A model generated the notes under the pieces. It did no database searches. It was not told where the DNA came from and saw only the letters and a program-made list of their open reading frames with translations. The position numbers were made by a program, and so were the translations under genes. This document shows positions 21,103 through 27,642 of a stretch of 38,756 bases of DNA, piece by piece (position 1 is the stretch's first letter; each line of letters starts with the position of its first letter). This DNA comes from a virus, in IMG/VR virus record IMGVR_UViG_3300036857_000360, positions 1 through 38,756 of that record. One strand, written 5' to 3'.

Positions 21103-21145
21103 TTGCGATATGTCAAGTATAGGAGAGGGGTTGCGATATGTCAAG
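21103..21145 (-). promoter_or_regulatory. Consensus leftward promoter with duplicated operator
   Basis: Reading left, TTGACA (21144-21139), a 17-base spacer and TATACT (21121-21116) form a near-perfect sigma-70 promoter for the HicA-like operon. TTGCGATATGTCAAG is present as an exact direct repeat at 21103-21117 and 21131-21145. One copy covers the -35 and the other the -10 and start region, an ideal arrangement for repression by a protein that binds the repeats. Confidence 0.75.
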
Positions 21146-21162
21146 GGGCCACGGGCTGAGCA

Positions 21163-21780
21163 GTGACCTACCTGATCGTCCGCAACTGGAAGAAGTTCCA
21201 GCACTACAAAGACCGCACACCACCCTGGATCAAGAACTACCTCGAGCTCCTCGACGACGAGAACTACACCAGCCTTCCCCCCAGGTGCCGAGCAACTCTC
21301 CACGGACTCTGGATCGCATACGCCGCAGCACGCGAGCGACTCCCCGACGACACTCGCACACTATCCCGGCGACTATCCCAGCAAGTGTTCCGTACAGACC
21401 TCGAACGGCTCAGTGATGCGGGTTTCATCCAGCTCGGTGCTAGCAAGCCGCTAGCGTCTCGCGCGCACGCGCGAACGCGCTCGCGAGAGGCAGAGTCAGA
21501 GACTGACTGTAAGAGGCAGTTCTTAGCTAAAGGGAATAGCGTGCCGCCGGCGAAAAGCGAGCGCCGGCGCCGACTGCCATCCGACGTCAAGCAAGAGCTC
21601 GACAAGCTGATGCCGCTGCTACGGGATGCAGACAACGGATCCCGTGGCGTGATCGAGGCGGAAGCCCACGGCCTGCCACTCGCGGCGGTCGCCCGAGTGC
21701 GTGAGTCGGTCGAGCTGATGGGCGGCGCCGTCGGCCCAGGCTACGTCGTCAATGCGCTCCGCTCGGAGCGGAATGATTGA
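21163..21780 (+). CDS. Replication initiation protein, DnaD-like N-terminus
   Basis: 205 residues from GTG. The N-terminus (N-W-K-K-F-Q-H-Y-K-D-R-T-P-P-W-I-K-N-Y-L-E-L-L) is the hallmark start of phage replisome-organiser proteins with a winged helix, followed by L-H-G-L-W-I-A-Y-A. The middle is a basic disordered linker encoded by CGCG-rich DNA. The C-terminus is a small helical domain. It precedes the helicase and is divergent from the toxin operon. As in lambda O, the replication origin may lie inside the gene. It would bind the origin and load or recruit the helicase. Confidence 0.7.
   Translation: MTYLIVRNWKKFQHYKDRTPPWIKNYLELLDDENYTSLPPRCRATLHGLWIAYAAARERLPDDTRTLSRRLSQQVFRTDLERLSDAGFIQLGASKPLASRAHARTRSREAESETDCKRQFLAKGNSVPPAKSERRRRLPSDVKQELDKLMPLLRDADNGSRGVIEAEAHGLPLAAVARVRESVELMGGAVGPGYVVNALRSERND
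21438..21540 (+). other. Candidate replication origin within initiator gene
   Basis: The linker segment contains two GCTAGC palindromes (21439-21444 and 21450-21455), a CG-alternating run at about 21460-21485, and a 7-bp dyad TCTCGCG/CGCGAGA (21457-21463 and 21482-21488). A comparatively A/T-rich stretch follows to about 21540. Repeats inside an initiator gene resemble lambda-type origins. There is no experimental support. Confidence 0.35.
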
Positions 21781-22279
21781 GCCTGTGCCGGCCCCGGCCA
21801 GGCGGATCGTCCCCGGCCGGACGTGCGATACGTGCATCGACATTCCGCGGTGCACCCGTGACCGGTTGTGCTGGCGGGCGGAGAAAGACCAGATCCGAAA
21901 GGAGCGACTGATGCACGAACTAACCACCGTCAAAGAGCCGCCGGCTGTGGGCAACGGGACACCCGGTGATGAGGCCCGCGAGCGCGTGCTCAAGGAGATC
22001 CGCGCCTACCACGCGGAGCACGGCAGGACACCGAGCTCGAGCCTGCAATCATCCCTCGCCGGTCGCGCCGCCCGGCTGTTCGGGAACTGGGGGAACGCGG
22101 TCGAAGCGGCAGGGTTCCCGCGGCCGAAGCGTGGCGGCACCGGCCACCGCCGGCCCCGCCGACCGCTATCGCTGGTCGAGCTCGCCCAACGAGTTGAGAC
22201 CGCCAAGGCCAACCTCGCCACCGCCCAGGCTGAACACGACCAGGCGCTAGGCGCACTGCGGCACGCGATCGGGGAATGA
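21773..22279 (+). CDS. Protein with homing-endonuclease-associated repeat, no nuclease domain
   Basis: 168 residues, ATG within the end of the initiator gene. The N-terminus has a cysteine cluster (C-D-T-C-I-D-I-P-R-C-T-R-D-R-L-C), possibly a zinc-binding knuckle. The centre (V-L-K-E-I-R-A-Y-H-A-E-H-G-R-T-P-S ... A-A-R-L-F-G-N-W-G-N-A-V-E-A-A-G-F) matches the repeat commonly fused to HNH homing endonucleases, a helical DNA-binding unit. The C-terminus is coiled coil. No catalytic HNH was seen. It may be a DNA-binding accessory protein or a degenerate homing-endonuclease derivative. It lies just upstream of the HNH-helicase gene. Confidence 0.6.
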   Translation: MIEPVPAPARRIVPGRTCDTCIDIPRCTRDRLCWRAEKDQIRKERLMHELTTVKEPPAVGNGTPGDEARERVLKEIRAYHAEHGRTPSSSLQSSLAGRAARLFGNWGNAVEAAGFPRPKRGGTGHRRPRRPLSLVELAQRVETAKANLATAQAEHDQALGALRHAIGE

Positions 22280-22384
22280 AGACGTCGCCGTCGACTGCGG
22301 CGCGAAACGCTCGCCGGTCAGGCCCGACCCGGAGAAAGCGTAACCCCCGACCGAAATCCGAAAAAGTCGCGACTTGTTCGGCGC

Positions 22385-22423
22385 TATGCTGCCAATCTGA
22401 CCCTCGGTCGTCTCGGCCGAGGG
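22385..22423 (+). promoter_or_regulatory. Possible promoter and 5' hairpin for helicase gene
   Basis: TATGCT at 22385-22390 is a -10-like element without a clear -35. A 7-bp stem CCCTCGG (22401-22407) and CCGAGGG (22417-22423) would sit at the 5' end of the transcript. The hairpin lacks a T-run, so it is not a terminator. AAGGA at 22435-22439 precedes the ATG at 22448. The 168-base gap 22280-22447 holds no other gene. Confidence 0.35.
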
Positions 22424-22447
22424 AACGTTCACGAAAGGAACGACCCC

Positions 22448-24511
22448 ATGTCCACACCGAGGCCGCGTCCCTCACAGGCAGACCGGGACGCGCTCTACCT
22501 CCGCTCAGGCGGCAACTGCGAACACTGCGGCAAGCCAATCCACCCGAACGCGTTCCACGTCGCGCACATTCGCGCCCACGCCCACGGCGGCGGACTGCAC
22601 GACCGCAACACCGCCGCCTGGTGCAACGCCTGCAACCTCACTCAGGGGGCCAGGGACGCCGGCGACCCTCGGCTCCCACCCCGCGGCTGGCAGGCCCGCG
22701 AGCTCGACCGGATCGTCGAACGCATCGTCGGCACCCAGGTCGCCACCGTCGTCGCCGCCCCAGGCGGTGGGAAGACGATCTTCACCGGGCTCGTTTTTGA
22801 AGCGCTCCGCGACCTCGGCATCGTCGAGCGAATGCTTGTCCTCGTCCCACGCAAGACGCTTGTCGAGCAGTGGGCGGAGGCGCTCTACAAGGCTCGTGAT
22901 CTGCAGCTCCGCCCGAACAGCGTCTTCGAGCGCGACCGGCAACGCCAGGCCGGGGTCGTCTGCACCTACCAGTCGCTGCTCGCCCCGGGTGTGGCCGAGA
23001 ACCACCGCGAGTACGCCGCCATGCGACCGACCTTGCTCGCCCTCGACGAGGTCCATCACCTCGGCGAGTCCGTCCGTGGTGAAGAAGCCCGCGCCTGGGC
23101 GAAGCGCGTCCGCGAGCTGGCCGGCGACGTCCGCGGGCAGATCAACGTCGCCGCCGTCCTCAACCTCTCCGGCACCCTCTGGCGTACCCACAAGGCCGAA
23201 CGGATCTCGACCGTCCGCTACGTCCGCGACTCCGACGGGAAGCTGCTCTCGGACAGCGACGTCGACGTCGAGCCGCCCGAGCTGATCGCCGAAGGCAACT
23301 TGCGGCCCGTCGACCTGTACCGGGTCGAGGGCGTAGCCCAACTGATCGACTGGTCGAACCTGACCCGGCACGTGTCCGCGATCGCTGACCTAGACGAGGA
23401 GGCCGGCCGGGCCGCCGTCCGCAATCTGCCCACTGTCAGCGAATGGCGCGAACCGTTCGTCGCCGCCGTCCTCGACAGGCTCGAGGAAGCGCACCGATCG
23501 CTCGGCAACGGGCCCGTCCCGACCAAGGCCCTGGTCGTCGCCGCCTCTCAGGAGCACGCCCGCGCGTTCACCGAAACCGCAAACCGGCAAATGCGCTCCC
23601 GCAACCTCGAGCCACTCGCGGTCGTCGCCACCGTCGACGACCCCAACGCCCACCGCACGCTCGAAGACTTCCGGCGTGCTCGCCGCGTCGGCGTCCTCTG
23701 CGCCGTCGACATGGCCTCCGAGGGCTACGACTGCCCCGAGATCGCCGTCATCGGGTTCGCCTCCAACAAGTGGACGCCCCTCTACGTCCGGCAGATCGTC
23801 GCCCGCGGCCAACGCGTCACCAACCACGAACGCGCAACCCATGTCATCCCCACCGCCGTCGTGCTCCCCAACGTCCCCGCCCTCGTCGACACCGTTAGCG
23901 CCATCCTCGAGTCCGTCCGCCACGAGCTGACCGAGGAGGAGGCGCGCGAACGCGAACGCGTCGGCGGCGGCGTCCGCACCCAACGCTGGGAGCTCGAGGG
24001 CGTCGACCAAGTCGCTGAGGGCGACGGCCGCGTCGTCGGCGAGGACGAAGGCGACGTGGCTCAGGGGCTCATGCAACGACTTCGCCCAGAACTGCGCGAT
24101 GTCGGTCTCGAGTCGTTCCAGGTCAAGATCGGCCTCGCCGTGCAACGCGCCACTCGTCGCAAACGCGAGACGCAACCGTTCGACCCGCCCGACGAACTCG
24201 ACGAGCTCGTCGGCGGCAGATCCGACCTACCGGTGTCCACCTCGACGCCGGTCGAGGTCGAACGCGTCGCCGAGAAGCTCCGAAAGGACCTCGCCGCGGA
24301 CGGCGGCTGGTGGGCCAAGTTCGGCGACACCCCCGTCGACTACTTCAACAACGAGATGAACAGGGCCGGCGGCTGGGGCGCCCGCGGGAGGAAGAACGCC
24401 TACATCGAGGAGCTGCAACGTGCCGAAGCATGGTCGCGGAAGACCATCGTCGACTACTGCAACCACACCGGCCAGCCGCTCCCCCGTCGCCTGCGCGGAG
24501 GCAAACCATGA
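22448..24511 (+). CDS. HNH nuclease fused to SF2 DEAD/DEAH-type helicase
   Basis: 687 residues, ATG after AAGGA. Residues ~20-65 are an HNH domain: C24-E-H-C27, H37-V-A-H40, N54 and C59-N-A-C62. Residues ~80-480 are a superfamily 2 helicase with Walker A A-P-G-G-G-K-T (104-110), the D-E-V-H box (200-203), S-G-T as motif III, and R-Q-I-V-A-R-G-Q-R-V-T as motif VI. The C-terminal ~180 residues include an acidic segment and a W-W-A-K-F-G-D motif. SF2 helicases of this type act in phage replication or restriction. The HNH fusion is unusual and could nick or cleave DNA in concert with unwinding. It follows the initiator gene, so a replication role is likely, but a defence or host-DNA-attack role is possible. 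Confidence 0.8.
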   Translation: MSTPRPRPSQADRDALYLRSGGNCEHCGKPIHPNAFHVAHIRAHAHGGGLHDRNTAAWCNACNLTQGARDAGDPRLPPRGWQARELDRIVERIVGTQVATVVAAPGGGKTIFTGLVFEALRDLGIVERMLVLVPRKTLVEQWAEALYKARDLQLRPNSVFERDRQRQAGVVCTYQSLLAPGVAENHREYAAMRPTLLALDEVHHLGESVRGEEARAWAKRVRELAGDVRGQINVAAVLNLSGTLWRTHKAERISTVRYVRDSDGKLLSDSDVDVEPPELIAEGNLRPVDLYRVEGVAQLIDWSNLTRHVSAIADLDEEAGRAAVRNLPTVSEWREPFVAAVLDRLEEAHRSLGNGPVPTKALVVAASQEHARAFTETANRQMRSRNLEPLAVVATVDDPNAHRTLEDFRRARRVGVLCAVDMASEGYDCPEIAVIGFASNKWTPLYVRQIVARGQRVTNHERATHVIPTAVVLPNVPALVDTVSAILESVRHELTEEEARERERVGGGVRTQRWELEGVDQVAEGDGRVVGEDEGDVAQGLMQRLRPELRDVGLESFQVKIGLAVQRATRRKRETQPFDPPDELDELVGGRSDLPVSTSTPVEVERVAEKLRKDLAADGGWWAKFGDTPVDYFNNEMNRAGGWGARGRKNAYIEELQRAEAWSRKTIVDYCNHTGQPLPRRLRGGKP

Positions 24512-25293
24512 CCACCAACGACCAGATCGACGACCACGGTCATGCCGTCATCGAGTTCATCAGCGCCCTGCGGAACGCCAGCCGCCTCGGCGTTTATGCC
24601 GACACCATCGTCGGCATGTTCCAATCGGGTGATTGGCGCGACTACAAAACCGCGGCCGGTCATGATCAGTGGCGCGAATGCGAGTTTGACTATTTCCTGA
24701 TCGCTCAGGACGCCCGGCACGAAGACGTGCAACGCATCCTCAACTGGGCCAATGTCAAAGCCGTCGACGTCGGTCAGGCCATGAACCACGACGCCGACCC
24801 GTCGAAACGACGGACACTCGAAGAGGCAGACGCCGACTGGGCAACTGGCCACACACTCGGCACCACCCTGATCCGCCGCGCCGAAGCGAACGGATGGGTT
24901 AACACCAGAACGGGCCGCATGATCCGTCCGCCCGTGTCGAAACGTGTTGTCGCCAAGGTACGTCATGGCGAGACCTGGGACACGATGGCCGAGCGCAGTC
25001 GAGCAGAGCGGATCACCGCCGGCCGGCGCCGCCACCTCGACCAGCTGGCGAAACGAATCAGTGACGAGATGGAGACCGACGACGAGAGGCGCTACCTGAT
25101 CGACAAGCTACGTTCCCGTGACACCGGCAGGCCGCCTGCTGAGGCCAAGCACCGCGCCGACGCGGAGCGGCTCAAATGGGACACTGCCGCGCTCGCGAAA
25201 CACTGGAAGCTCTCGAGAGACAGAGCCCAGGAGAGGGTCGAGCGCTTACGCGAAGTCGCTGGAAGTGGGCGCGGCACGAACCGAGGTCGCTGA
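24508..25293 (+). CDS. Hypothetical protein coupled to helicase
   Basis: 261 residues, ATG overlapping the helicase stop by four bases, with GGAGG upstream. The N-terminal ~100 residues contain aromatic/acidic stretches (D-W-R-D-Y-K-T-A-A-G-H-D-Q-W-R-E-C-E-F-D-Y-F). The middle has R-R-A-E-A-N-G-W-V-N-T-R-T-G-R and the end has A-A-L-A-K-H-W-K-L-S-R-D-R-A-Q-E-R-V-E-R-L, which could be a helix-turn-helix. It has no signal peptide, membrane span or obvious enzyme motif. It probably works with the HNH-helicase because the two are translationally coupled. Confidence 0.65.
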   Translation: MTTNDQIDDHGHAVIEFISALRNASRLGVYADTIVGMFQSGDWRDYKTAAGHDQWRECEFDYFLIAQDARHEDVQRILNWANVKAVDVGQAMNHDADPSKRRTLEEADADWATGHTLGTTLIRRAEANGWVNTRTGRMIRPPVSKRVVAKVRHGETWDTMAERSRAERITAGRRRHLDQLAKRISDEMETDDERRYLIDKLRSRDTGRPPAEAKHRADAERLKWDTAALAKHWKLSRDRAQERVERLREVAGSGRGTNRGR

Positions 25294-25407
25294 GAACCGT
25301 AGGAGGCCGCGCCCACGGTGAAGCGTACCCCGACCCGAGGTTTGCGCCAGCCACCGACCTGGGTCACAGTTCGACTGCTGAGAACCACCAACCAAGGAGT
25401 CGAACCG

Positions 25408-25761
25408 ATGACCAAACGTACTCTCATCCGCCTCATGGGGCTTGCCGGCACGGCCGCGATCGCCATCACCCTTGTCCCTGCCGCGTCGAGCGCTCCGGCA
25501 GGCAATCCGTACCGGTTCCAGAATCGGGCGCTGCTCGAACGGCAAACGGCCGCCGAGTTCGTCGCAATTGCGCGTCGGAAAGAACACGTCCGCTACCGGG
25601 TGCGCTCGATCGGTTGCGCGAAGGCCGGTGTCGGCCGGGCGATCTGTGCTGTGGTGGCCGATGGTCCAAACGGCGCTGAGCGCTTCGCGATCACGATCTC
25701 CTGCCCCAGCGACAAGGGGATCAACTGCACGCTGCGCTACAACGAGTGGCCGACCGCCTAG
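25408..25761 (+). CDS. Small secreted protein with four cysteines
   Basis: 117 residues, ATG after AAGGAG. The start K-R-T-L-I-R-L-M-G-L-A-G-T-A-A-I-A-I-T-L-V-P with A-A-S-S-A is a classical signal peptide. The mature part of ~85 residues has four cysteines (I-G-C-A, A-I-C-A, I-S-C-P and I-N-C-T) that could form two disulfides, and the R-Y-R-V-R-S-I-G-C strand pattern. It is probably exported. An exported protein in the early region suggests a moron acting at the host surface. The upstream gap 25294-25407 holds no gene. Confidence 0.65.
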   Translation: MTKRTLIRLMGLAGTAAIAITLVPAASSAPAGNPYRFQNRALLERQTAAEFVAIARRKEHVRYRVRSIGCAKAGVGRAICAVVADGPNGAERFAITISCPSDKGINCTLRYNEWPTA

Positions 25762-25815
25762 ACTCCCAGACCGAACCCGCTGGTCGCTGAGGCCCAATAC
25801 CCGAACGGGGGAACT

Positions 25816-25887
25816 GTGAGCACGACCGACCAGCCGCAGCCCGCACCCGACCCGCAGCCCGACGACGACAACGGAGACGACGAATGA
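25816..25887 (+). CDS. Very small acidic ORF
   Basis: 23 codons from a GTG, almost entirely Pro, Asp and Gln. It overlaps the following ATG by four bases (ATGA). It may be a real tiny acidic peptide or a translation-coupling leader. Confidence 0.3.
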   Translation: MSTTDQPQPAPDPQPDDDNGDDE

Positions 25888-26234
25888 GCAACGTCGACGA
25901 CAGCCCGCACCCCGAACACCCGATCGAGCTGCCCGACGGTGATGAGGGCGAACCCGTCGACCCGCCGGACACCGGTGGTGCTGGCGAGCTCTCGTTCTGG
26001 GAACGCCTCGTCGAGGGATTCAACTGGGACGCCGAGACGGTGGGCAGCCCGGACTCGCACGTCGACATCTACGTGACCGTCCCCGGCGGCGACACTCTGC
26101 GCGTGCGCACCGTCCCGAACACCGGGTCGAGCTACGTCACGTTCCCCGGTGACTTCGAGGGCGACCGGCGGATCACAGTCGTCGGGGGCGAGGGTGCCGC
26201 GACCGGAGAGCTGACGGTTCCGCAGCACGAGTGA
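25884..26234 (+). CDS. Acidic hypothetical protein
   Basis: 116 residues, ATG at 25884. The first ~35 residues are Asp/Pro-rich and disordered. Residues ~35-115 form a beta-rich domain (V-D-I-Y-V-T-V-P-G-G-D-T-L-R-V-R-T and V-T-F-P-G-D-F-E-G-D-R-R-I-T-V-V-G-G-E-G). There is no signal peptide. It overlaps the next tiny membrane ORF (GTGA). The acidic character and small size suggest a possible DNA mimic or inhibitor, but nothing specific is recognisable. Confidence 0.55.
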   Translation: MSNVDDSPHPEHPIELPDGDEGEPVDPPDTGGAGELSFWERLVEGFNWDAETVGSPDSHVDIYVTVPGGDTLRVRTVPNTGSSYVTFPGDFEGDRRITVVGGEGAATGELTVPQHE

Positions 26235-26317
26235 AGGTCAGCCTTAGCCTGGGCGAGCTGGCGCTGGTCGCGATCGTGATCCTGCTCTTGTGGGCCAAGG
26301 TCGACGGGTGGGGTTAG
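26231..26317 (+). CDS. Tiny membrane peptide
   Basis: 28 residues from a GTG overlapping the preceding stop. L-A-L-V-A-I-V-I-L-L-L-W is a single hydrophobic segment between charged ends, so it could be a one-span membrane peptide. Such small phage membrane peptides are often regulators or holin-like. The frame is coupled to the acidic protein, which supports expression. Confidence 0.4.
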   Translation: MKVSLSLGELALVAIVILLLWAKVDGWG

Positions 26318-26627
26318 CGGTCCCGGTTCGCCGACAGTTCCCCGCCCCCAGTCGGGTAACCCGTGGCCGCAGGAACCCGGGGGGCGGGGGTGTCAACCCG
26401 GGGGCGGGGGTCAGCCAGCACCCGCCCCGGGGGGGATCCTCGCCCCGGCATGCCGGGGGGTGGCAGACCGGGGGGGGTACGCCGGGAGGGGGTGGGGCCT
26501 GCTGCCCAGGGGGGAGCACCAAGCCTGGTGTGCGGGGGGCAGGGGATGTGGGAGTGCAGGGGGGGTGTGACCCGGAGGTGTGCTCGTCTCGGACAGACCG
26601 GGAGGGGGATGCCGGGCGGGAAGTCGG
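26318..26627 (+). other. G-tract-rich non-coding stretch before HNH gene
   Basis: About 310 bases without a convincing gene. The plus strand carries many runs of five or more G. A 21-base-spaced direct repeat starts AACCCGG at 26374 and 26395, each followed by G5-C-G5. Strong strand asymmetry, multiple G-tracts and the position upstream of the HNH nuclease and terminase suggest a packaging (cos or pac) region or a G-quadruplex-forming control element. Confidence 0.5.
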
Positions 26628-26993
26628 GTGAGTAGCCCCGGCCGGACGCGGGCCGCCCAGGTCTGCAACATCCCCGGCTGCCCCAGCATCGCCGTCAGGG
26701 ACGGCCGCTGCCCCACCCACCAACGACCAGCATGGCAAGGCTCAGCTCAACACCGTCGAGCGCTCGGCCATGACCGCAACAAATGGAAGACCCAGCGCCG
26801 TCAGGCTCGAGCTCGTGCCCACCACCGCTGCCAGGCCTGCGGCACCCGCCTGCAACGGGGGCAAGGCGCAGTCGATCACATCCTGCCCCTGGCCGACGGC
26901 GGCCACACTGACCCGCGCAACCTGCAGCTGCTCTGCGACCGATGCCACCACGAGAAGACGACAGCAGAACAGAAGACACGACGGTCGACGTGA
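26628..26993 (+). CDS. HNH endonuclease of the packaging module
   Basis: 121 residues from GTG. An N-terminal knuckle (C-N-I-P-G-C ... C-P-T-H) precedes the HNH domain: C-Q-A-C-G, D-H-I-L-P-L-A-D-G-G, then N-L-Q-L-L-C-D-R-C-H-H-E-K-T. An HNH protein immediately before the terminase is a known feature of many phages, where it works with the terminase in DNA cleavage during packaging. It overlaps the next small gene by GTGA. Confidence 0.8.
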   Translation: MSSPGRTRAAQVCNIPGCPSIAVRDGRCPTHQRPAWQGSAQHRRALGHDRNKWKTQRRQARARAHHRCQACGTRLQRGQGAVDHILPLADGGHTDPRNLQLLCDRCHHEKTTAEQKTRRST

Positions 26994-27136
26994 CCGGCCG
27001 CGTGGAGATCGAATGGCATCACGACTCGGTCGAGATAGCGATCGTCACCGCAGACGACGAACGGTTCTATCTCGGTGATGTGCTCGAGCGGCTCGACCGT
27101 CGCATCGTCCGTGTCCGTGTCGACTTGCTCGATTGA
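26990..27136 (+). CDS. Small protein after HNH endonuclease
   Basis: 48 residues from a GTG overlapping the HNH stop. The sequence (V-E-I-E-W-H-H-D-S-V-E-I-A-I-V-T and F-Y-L-G-D-V-L-E-R-L-D-R-R-I-V-R-V-R-V-D-L) alternates strands and a helix. It has no recognised family. Its position suggests a small packaging accessory protein. Confidence 0.5.
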   Translation: MTGRVEIEWHHDSVEIAIVTADDERFYLGDVLERLDRRIVRVRVDLLD

Positions 27137-27267
27137 ACGGGACCGATGACTGCTCGGTCGGCAACAGGACGATCGTCTGCGGCGGGGGAGGACCCCCCTC
27201 GGGGGCGTGCCGCACCCCCGGCGGGGTCAGTAGCTGTGGAGAACAGCGCGTAGTCTGAAGCGCACGG
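27137..27267 (+). promoter_or_regulatory. Terminase upstream region with GC palindromes and -10-like box
   Basis: Runs such as GGGGGAGGACCCCCC and GGGGG ... CCCCC form GC-rich hairpins around 27185-27225. TAGTCT at 27251-27256 lies eleven bases before the ATG of the small terminase and could be a -10 box. This stretch, between HNH and terS, is a second candidate for cos. No -35 is convincing. Confidence 0.35.
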
Positions 27268-27642
27268 ATGGCAGCCCGGCCGCGACTTGAGGAGGCGATG
27301 ATCCCGGGGTTGGCGATCTCGGTGGTCATGGATCCGAAGCAGGAGGCTGCCGGCCGGGTGGGGGTGCATCCGATGACGTTGCGTCGTTGGTTGCGCCGCG
27401 GCCGGGAGGAGCCGGAGAGCGTGTACGGCCGGTTGGTCAGGGCGGTCGAGGAGTTGGAGGCGTCGAGCCCGGGGCCGTTGTCGGAGCCGGAGCTGGTGGT
27501 GTTGCTGGAGCGGCAGGCGCGGAAGGGGCATGTGCGGGCGATCGAGCTGTTGTTGCAGCGGCCGTGGCAGCGGAAGCAGGAGCCTGCCGTGTCGGGGTCG
27601 AAGATCGACGAGTTGGCGTCGCGTCGTGCCCGGCGGGCTTGA
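27268..27642 (+). CDS. terS: Small terminase subunit
   Basis: 124 residues from ATG 27268. An ATG at 27298 with GGAGG only two bases upstream is less likely. The N-terminal half contains a helix-turn-helix (K-Q-E-A-A-G-R-V-G-V-H-P-M-T-L-R-R-W-L-R) that would bind the packaging site. The second half is helical and basic, ending R-R-A-R-R-A. It overlaps the large subunit by 17 bases. The size and order (HNH, terS, terL) are typical for cos-type actinophages. Confidence 0.75.
   Translation: MAARPRLEEAMIPGLAISVVMDPKQEAAGRVGVHPMTLRRWLRRGREEPESVYGRLVRAVEELEASSPGPLSEPELVVLLERQARKGHVRAIELLLQRPWQRKQEPAVSGSKIDELASRRARRA

Noticed and set aside
22401-22423. Hairpin as an intrinsic terminator
   Set aside because: No T-run follows and the helicase gene starts 25 bases downstream; it is more likely a 5' mRNA hairpin.
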